A DNA stretch of 6,612 bases from JTS-RE37 sp041744575 (GTDB lineage Bacteria; Bacteroidota; Bacteroidia; Flavobacteriales; Flavobacteriaceae). The stretch is from positions 1-6,612 of the forward strand of contig JBGTKP010000009.1 in the NCBI GenBank assembly GCA_041744575.1, read 5' to 3'. Of this stretch, positions 1 to 4,212 are shown piece after piece. Every line of letters starts with the position of its first letter. The stretch's first letter is position 1. The notes under the pieces are model-generated. The model worked only from the letters and a program-made list of their open reading frames with translations, was not told where the DNA came from and made no database searches. Made by a program: the position numbers and the translations under genes.

Positions 1-95
1 GGTATGGGGAAAGTCAGCCTATTGCCCCGAACGATAATGATGACAACAGGCAAAAGAACCGCAGGGTGGAAATACTCGTGATCCCAACCTCGTAA
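1..95 (+). CDS. OmpA-family protein, C-terminal end only (partial)
   Basis: Reading in phase from base 3 gives 30 codons and a TAA stop at 93-95. The peptide begins YGESQPIAPNDNDDNR and continues QKNRRVEILV. This is the last helix-strand part of the OmpA-like peptidoglycan-binding domain, whose usual ending is a GYGE-x-P motif, then an Asn/Asp-rich stretch, then KNRRVEI. In the family this domain sits in the periplasm and binds the diaminopimelate of peptidoglycan, tethering outer-membrane proteins or lipoproteins to the wall. The rest of the gene, including any beta-barrel, TPR or lipoprotein part, lies upstream, so the exact subtype cannot be told. The next gene begins within 5 to 38 bases of the stop, so the two are probably co-transcribed. 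Confidence 0.88.
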   Translation, partial: YGESQPIAPNDNDDNRQKNRRVEILVIPTS

Positions 96-133
96 TAATC
101 ATGGGCAAATACCATCACTTCAAAATACTAAAA

Positions 134-1687
134 ATGAAAAATAACGTCATCCTGATTACACTTCTACTGGGATCATTTTGTTTCGGGCAGGTAAAGACTG
201 TGCCGAAACAGCCCTCAAAAACCACCATCCCAGGCAAATCAACGATTCCGGTTAAAACTACGATTCCGAATAAAACCACCATTCCCGGGAATACCACCGT
301 TCCAAGTGTGGTGGTAACGGAAACCAAAAAGCCGAAAGTGGTCACCGTCCCCCCCTCCATAGCCGGAAAATGGACGAACTCCAAAAAGCACATGTTGTAT
401 TTATTCAAGAGTTCCGACAGAAACGTGTACTTTCTGGCGGAAGAGAAGACAGTTACGCCTTCCTGGTCGCTGGTGGGCAGGGCGATACCCAAACCGAACG
501 GCGTTTACAGATTTGAGTATGGATATGTAAGTGGTTTGAGCAACACCGGTTTTGGCGATTGGATCCTGTCTCAGAAACTACAGGGCAATTTTATGAATGC
601 GCGGGATGTCAAGGAATGGAATAAATACACTGGTGCCCTGGTTCGGAACAAATCGGACTATAAGCCACCCGCTCCAACAGGAAGGGTTTCAGTTGGGGTG
701 GCATCCGCAAGGCTGACCTTTCCCGGAATCTATACAAATAACCACAGAGAGATGATGTGGCAGCTTAACAATGATGGTGACAAGGTCTACCTGTTAGGTG
801 AAAAAGTCTCAGGGGAATTACAATGTATCGGTATGGGTACCCGTCGGCGGGATACCAGTAAAAAGGACGAGACCTATTTGTTGGACATCAACCTCATTGA
901 TGTTACCAAACCAGATAGCAAACCCATCCTTTATAAATTTAAGGTTGATAAAATGGGGATCACCTATCTGAACAGTTCGGATTGTTACTCACTTCCCCCC
1001 GAGGATCGCGTGGCAACAGCACCTCCCGTTATCTGCCGTAACGGGATGGTATCAGGAGTTTCCCATCGAATGATAAAGCTCAACGACTACGATCGCAACC
1101 GAACGTCAAACGTGGCTGAGAACATAAAGAAAAACAAACCTTACTTCGAATATACCCCGACAGCCTCCCCCAATGAAGATCCCAGGTTGAGCGAAAATAA
1201 CGACAAGGATGGCGACGGGCACGGGGCCATTGGATCTTATCGATGTAGTGAATGCGACGACTGCGACGACAACGATCCCAATAGATTTCCTGGAAATCCC
1301 GAAGTAGCGGATCCGCAAAATCATGATGAAGATTGTAATCCCAATACCATAGGCCGTATGGACAGGGACCGTGACGGACATACGGATTACAATGTTTACA
1401 ACAAGGATACCAATGGAGTAATTATAGCCCGGGGTGACGATTGTAATGACAATGATCCCAATATCTATGAGGGCAGGACCGAAACCTGCGACGGGAAAGA
1501 CAATGATTGTGACGGGGAAGTGGATGAAGGAGTTTCACAAAAATATTACCGGGACGAGGACAGGGATGGTTTTGGAGACCCGGTTGCCAACAGGGGAACA
1601 ATGGCATGCCATCGGCCTGCAGGGTATGTGGATAACAATGAAGATTGTGATGACTCTGACAACAACAAAACAACAAACTGCCAGTAA
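134..1687 (+). CDS. Exported protein with duplicated beta-rich segment and C-terminal MopE-like metal-binding modules
   Basis: With the start at 134 the product has 517 residues. An in-frame ATG at 101 would add 11 residues, but those place a His/Lys-rich stretch before an otherwise ideal signal peptide (MKNNVILITLLLGSFCFG, then Q19), so 134 is preferred. Residues 29-58 are five tandem hexapeptides of type K-T-T-I-P-x, a likely flexible linker. Residues 76-105 and 196-225 resemble each other (G-x-[WY]-T-N ... V-Y-x-L-x-E), suggesting a duplicated beta-rich domain. From residue 357 come three acidic modules with DxDxDG calcium-type loops (from 357, 410 and 474) followed by C-[DN]-D-x-D-P/D motifs. 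Module 2 carries the classic ETCDGKDNDCDGEVDEG signature (450-466) of the MopE-type putative metal-binding family. Module 3 is cut short and ends at Cys516. Calcium or copper binding is expected from the family, not shown. Probably periplasmic or cell-surface; no C-terminal type IX sorting domain was recognised. The role of the N-terminal half is unknown. Confidence 0.85.
   Translation: MKNNVILITLLLGSFCFGQVKTVPKQPSKTTIPGKSTIPVKTTIPNKTTIPGNTTVPSVVVTETKKPKVVTVPPSIAGKWTNSKKHMLYLFKSSDRNVYFLAEEKTVTPSWSLVGRAIPKPNGVYRFEYGYVSGLSNTGFGDWILSQKLQGNFMNARDVKEWNKYTGALVRNKSDYKPPAPTGRVSVGVASARLTFPGIYTNNHREMMWQLNNDGDKVYLLGEKVSGELQCIGMGTRRRDTSKKDETYLLDINLIDVTKPDSKPILYKFKVDKMGITYLNSSDCYSLPPEDRVATAPPVICRNGMVSGVSHRMIKLNDYDRNRTSNVAENIKKNKPYFEYTPTASPNEDPRLSENNDKDGDGHGAIGSYRCSECDDCDDNDPNRFPGNPEVADPQNHDEDCNPNTIGRMDRDRDGHTDYNVYNKDTNGVIIARGDDCNDNDPNIYEGRTETCDGKDNDCDGEVDEGVSQKYYRDEDRDGFGDPVANRGTMACHRPAGYVDNNEDCDDSDNNKTTNCQ
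218..307 (+). repeat. Five tandem 18-base units encoding K-T-T-I-P-x hexapeptides
   Basis: Five consecutive 18-base units encode KTTIPG, KSTIPV, KTTIPN, KTTIPG and NTTVPS, in frame just after the signal peptide of the MopE-like protein. The protein pattern is regular, but codons differ between units (acc/act/acg for Thr, atc/att for Ile, cca/ccg/ccc for Pro). The array is therefore not a fresh duplication and is kept at the protein level. A Thr/Pro-rich segment like this is typical of an extended linker, and its Thr residues could be sites for O-glycosylation, but that is inference. Confidence 0.85.
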
Positions 1688-1725
1688 CCGAAACAGCACG
1701 GTAGTGAACAATAGTCTCTTTAATC

Positions 1726-1742
1726 GATTTAATTATTAAATC
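1726..1742. promoter_or_regulatory. Perfect 17-base AT-rich palindrome just upstream of a start codon
   Basis: The sequence GATTTAAT-T-ATTAAATC is an exact inverted repeat with 8-base arms and a single central base, ending 8 bases before the ATG at 1751. It lies in the 63-base gap after the MopE-like gene. It could be an operator for a dimeric regulator, or a small RNA fold over the ribosome-binding region. It has no GC-rich stem and no following T-run, so it is unlikely to be an intrinsic terminator. AT-rich palindromes can occur by chance in such gaps. Confidence 0.35.
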
Positions 1743-1750
1743 AAACCCGT

Positions 1751-2410
1751 ATGAAATTGACAAATCTCAGTATTTCACTCCTGGTCTTATTAGCCTTATT
1801 CGCGCAGGCCTATGCGGTCAACCCTAAACCAAATCTGAAAAAGACAACCGTCGAAACGAATGTTCTGAAACCAGCGCCTAAAATATTAGGTTATGACAAG
1901 TTAAGCACCGGGGATCTGGCCAGGTTGCAGGTTCCTGTGGTTGCCGCAGCCACAGAAAAGGAAAACGCAAAGGCAGCCGAATCCTGGGAAATAAGCCCTA
2001 AAAGGCCGGTTTCCGGTAATCTGGAACTGATAAGTTTTAATGGGGCTTACAGCGCCAATTACTGGATCATATCATCCGTTCCCAGAATAGAAGGTCCGGA
2101 CCTAACGGGGTACTACAGTTCATGGATGCAACTCAAATTCAAAGAAGTAAAAGGGAAAGAATACAGAATGAAGATCAAACTGAATGGAAGCGGGTATCGA
2201 AATCAGCATTTGTATGTAGGTACTCCGGGAAATTCTCTCGGAAGTTATCCCATAGATGCCGGTGGGATCGTGAATGTGATCTGGACTTCGGACAGCGCTT
2301 CATCCGGTTCGGCAGTAAATAACCCGGCCATAGGGCAACTGGTTGGCGGATCCGCGCGTGTTGCGGCACCACCAACCTATATTCAAAAAATTACCATCGA
2401 TGAACTATAG
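1751..2410 (+). CDS. Small exported protein of unknown function
   Basis: The 219-residue product starts with a clear Sec signal peptide: Lys2, a hydrophobic run at residues 6-18, and an A-Y-A cleavage site after residue 22. The mature protein has no cysteine and no lipobox, so it is a soluble exported protein. Residues 24-78 are Lys/Ala/Pro-rich and probably disordered. Residues from about 79 to the end alternate hydrophobic and polar residues with many Gly, Ser, Tyr and Trp (for example SANYWIISS, QLKFKEV, YRMKIKL, and YIQKITIDEL at the end), as expected for a beta-sandwich. I do not recognise the family. The gene lies 63 bases after the MopE-like gene and 37 bases before the DUF6090 gene, so it could share a transcript with the upstream gene. 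A ligand-binding or surface role is possible but not supported by any motif. Confidence 0.8.
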   Translation: MKLTNLSISLLVLLALFAQAYAVNPKPNLKKTTVETNVLKPAPKILGYDKLSTGDLARLQVPVVAAATEKENAKAAESWEISPKRPVSGNLELISFNGAYSANYWIISSVPRIEGPDLTGYYSSWMQLKFKEVKGKEYRMKIKLNGSGYRNQHLYVGTPGNSLGSYPIDAGGIVNVIWTSDSASSGSAVNNPAIGQLVGGSARVAAPPTYIQKITIDEL

Positions 2411-2447
2411 GCTGTGGTAGTGCTTCATTATGACCAACGATTAACAA

Positions 2448-3218
2448 ATGATAAAATTCTTTAGAAAAATTAGACAGCGATTACTGACTGAAAATAAGTT
2501 TTCAAAGTATTTACTTTATGCTATTGGAGAAATCTTACTAGTTGTCATTGGTATTTTTATTGCTCTTCAGGCAAATAATTGGACAGAAGAACGCAAACTT
2601 CGAGCCATTGAAAGCAGTGCATTGACGGACTTACGTAGTGAATTACAAACCAATATAAGCAGATTAGATTCTATCATTTTTGAAAGAGAGAATGTGCTCG
2701 CGGCAGGTAAATTGGTGCTTGAACAAACGGGTCCTAATGGTTCCTGGGATTCGGAAGTAAAGTTTGACTCTCTTTTATTTAAAATTGTATTATCTGGGTG
2801 GAAATTTTTTCCGGAGTCAGGTGTGGCCAACGACATCTTAAACTCTGGCAAGCTCAATGTAATTCGGAACGACAGCCTCCGATATATGATTTCATCCTTG
2901 CCGGCTGATATAAAATTATTGAATGATGAAGACGACACTTATAGATTGGATCTTCATGGATATTTTGCTCCATTTTTCTCCAGTAATTATACGATGAGAA
3001 ATATTGTAAAAGATCGAGGATTATTTGGCAGAGATATGGACTTGGGAACTACTTCATTTCGCACAAATTCTGAAATTCTATTAAGAAACCAGGAACTTGA
3101 AGGAGTACTGACCATACAAACTATTTGGACCAACACAGCAATTGGTCTCTATAACAGGCAATTAAAAAACTACAAGGCCCTATTAGACCTTATTGACCAG
3201 GAATTGGAATTATTGTAG
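2448..3218 (+). CDS. DUF6090 family single-pass membrane protein
   Basis: The 256-residue product has the hallmark N-terminus of DUF6090 proteins. A basic cytoplasmic stretch (residues 1-20, FFRKIRQRLLTENKFSKY) leads into one transmembrane helix at about 22-41, with the core motif GEILLVVIGIFIALQ, then the conserved NNWTEE at 43-48. The rest (49-256) is mostly amphipathic helix, predicted to lie outside the inner membrane, with Leu/Glu/Lys-rich patterns and an ending of LLDLIDQELELL. Length and ending fit a complete family member. The family is common in Flavobacteriia, often in several copies, and its function is unknown. Hand-counted GC is 36% over 2461-2760, against 50% over four 60-base lines of the CHAT gene, so the gene may have arrived separately from its neighbours. 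It lacks any evident functional tie to the genes on either side. Confidence 0.9.
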   Translation: MIKFFRKIRQRLLTENKFSKYLLYAIGEILLVVIGIFIALQANNWTEERKLRAIESSALTDLRSELQTNISRLDSIIFERENVLAAGKLVLEQTGPNGSWDSEVKFDSLLFKIVLSGWKFFPESGVANDILNSGKLNVIRNDSLRYMISSLPADIKLLNDEDDTYRLDLHGYFAPFFSSNYTMRNIVKDRGLFGRDMDLGTTSFRTNSEILLRNQELEGVLTIQTIWTNTAIGLYNRQLKNYKALLDLIDQELELL

Positions 3219-3405
3219 TATAGAATTAGAAGGATTAGTTTCAAGAACCATTACATATAATAATAAACCTGCCATTCAATCAGAAGGATTAGTCAAAAGA
3301 ATCAATGAAATAATCCATTTAATTGAAAGTAAAAATAACGAAAGCACAACACCGTATATAAAACATAGCTATTACAGGCTTTACGAGAGGTTTGTGTGTA
3401 TTTGA
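3193..3405 (+). other. Orphan open frame in the 274-base gap after the DUF6090 gene; possible gene remnant
   Basis: The gap 3219-3492 holds no convincing gene. One frame stays open for 70 codons from an ATG inside the end of the DUF6090 gene (26-base overlap) to a TGA at 3403-3405. The part past the DUF6090 stop reads SIELEGLVSRTITYNNK and later GLVKRINEIIHLIES, a protein-like, helix-prone composition. It lacks a signal peptide or a recognisable domain, and the start is poor. It may be the degraded tail of another gene left when the AT-rich DUF6090 segment was acquired, or simply AT-rich spacer (18 of 60 bases are G or C at 3241-3300). Bases 3406-3492, before the lipoprotein gene, show no clear promoter or terminator. 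Confidence 0.25.
3228..3293 (+). repeat. Twelve-base direct repeat spaced by 54 bases
   Basis: AGAAGGATTAGT occurs at 3228-3239 and again at 3282-3293. The spacing of 54 bases is a multiple of three, and in the orphan open frame both copies encode E-G-L-V followed by S-R or K-R. This would fit an old in-frame duplication in a gene remnant. Two copies of a 12-mer within a short AT-rich region may also be chance. Confidence 0.4.
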
Positions 3406-3492
3406 AAAGTCCGCGTTTTTTACACGGCACGTTTCATATACAAGACCGGTGAAGTCACCAAAAGAAAACGTATCAATATAAAATCAACAAAA

Positions 3493-4164
3493 ATGAAATC
3501 ACTTATGTCACTATTATTTACTTGCGGAATCATTCTATGTACCATTGGCGGCTGTTCACCCGGAGATAATTATTCCGAATTTGCCGAGGATCAATTGTCA
3601 CTTGAAACCAGGGGACCGGAGAATTTACAAAGCCATAAACTGCAAAGCCAGGAGGAAGTCTATATTCTGGAGCTCGACCTTTTTAATGCTGCCAAACAAC
3701 AGGAATTAAATGCGCTGATTGCCGAAAGGGAAGTACTTTTCGCTAAAGTTAAGACAGGGGATAAGGAGGCGGAGATGGCACTACAGGAAATTTCAGGCCG
3801 TATCAAACAACTGGAGAACAATCTTCAGGAAACGTTAGCCCAATCCAACCAGTACCATAATGACTGGACCATGCGGATCAGACCCCTACCCCCATGTCCG
3901 GTAAATAAGTGCGGGATTGGACAGGATAATTCGTTACTTGTAGCAAACAATATTAAGGAACTGCGGGCTACCATTCTGGACAAGAACAAGAATACGATTG
4001 GTATTCTGGAGAGTCAGTCTCATTTCACAGATGCCAAAACGGGTCTCAGGGCCCATAGATTTAAAATGTCTTCTTCCTATAAGGGCCTGGTGACGATTCA
4101 GGTGGAAAGGATTACCACCAATGGTTTAAAAGAACAATACCATGTTCTAAGGGAAATTAAATAG
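3493..4164 (+). CDS. Predicted lipoprotein with central coiled coil, unknown function
   Basis: The 223-residue product has a type II signal peptide: Lys2, a hydrophobic core at residues 4-18, and the lipobox I-G-G-C with the lipidated Cys21. Mature residues 22-52 are polar. Residues 54-118 form a long Glu/Gln/Leu-rich helix likely to make a coiled coil (for example KQQELNALIAERE and IKQLENNLQETLAQ). A Pro-rich turn with two cysteines follows (PPCPVNKC, Cys135 and Cys140, a possible disulfide). A C-terminal region of about 75 residues (150-223) looks beta-rich. I do not recognise the family. The residues after Cys21 (SPGDN) do not form a strong acidic surface-export signal, so a periplasm-facing outer-membrane location is the more cautious guess. 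The stop is 48 bases before the CHAT gene start, so the two are probably co-transcribed and may act together. Confidence 0.85.
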   Translation: MKSLMSLLFTCGIILCTIGGCSPGDNYSEFAEDQLSLETRGPENLQSHKLQSQEEVYILELDLFNAAKQQELNALIAEREVLFAKVKTGDKEAEMALQEISGRIKQLENNLQETLAQSNQYHNDWTMRIRPLPPCPVNKCGIGQDNSLLVANNIKELRATILDKNKNTIGILESQSHFTDAKTGLRAHRFKMSSSYKGLVTIQVERITTNGLKEQYHVLREIK

Positions 4165-4187
4165 ACTGACTGATACAGGACACAGAC

Positions 4188-4208
4188 TTCCTGCCGTCAA
4201 GCAGGGAA
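4188..4208 (+). promoter_or_regulatory. Small hairpin covering the ribosome-binding region of the CHAT gene
   Basis: CCTGC at 4190-4194 and GCAGG at 4201-4205 can pair around a 6-base loop, and flanking TT/AA extend the stem across a bulged G. The 3' arm includes AGGGA, the only Shine-Dalgarno-like stretch before the ATG at 4213, so folding could limit translation of the CHAT gene. No T-run follows, so it is not a terminator. The stem is short, and Bacteroidota depend little on Shine-Dalgarno pairing, so the regulatory reading is tentative. Confidence 0.3.
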
Positions 4209-4212
4209 TTAC

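Noticed and set aside
134..220. Lipoprotein signal in the MopE-like protein (Cys16 in GSFC)
   Set aside because: The residue before the cysteine is Phe, not Gly/Ala/Ser, so the lipobox does not fit; cleavage before Gln19 by signal peptidase I is more likely.
115..492. A 125-codon minus-strand frame opposite the start of the MopE-like gene
   Set aside because: Its repetitive Val/Gly-rich sequence is the mirror of the K-T-T-I-P-x repeats. The + strand frame has a signal peptide and family motifs.
1500..1687. Frameshift truncating the third MopE-like module
   Set aside because: Neither other + strand frame after the stop at 1687 continues the module (no CDGxDNDCDG), so the short ending appears natural.
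1434..1739. A 101-codon + strand frame overlapping the end of the MopE-like gene
   Set aside because: It lies wholly out of frame across the acidic repeat modules, is Met/Thr-rich as expected from shifted GAT/AAT repeats, and has no domain of its own.
3411..3427. Possible terminator hairpin CCGCGT / ACACGG around a T-run
   Set aside because: The stem has a mismatch, the T-run is in the loop rather than after the stem, and no T-run follows.
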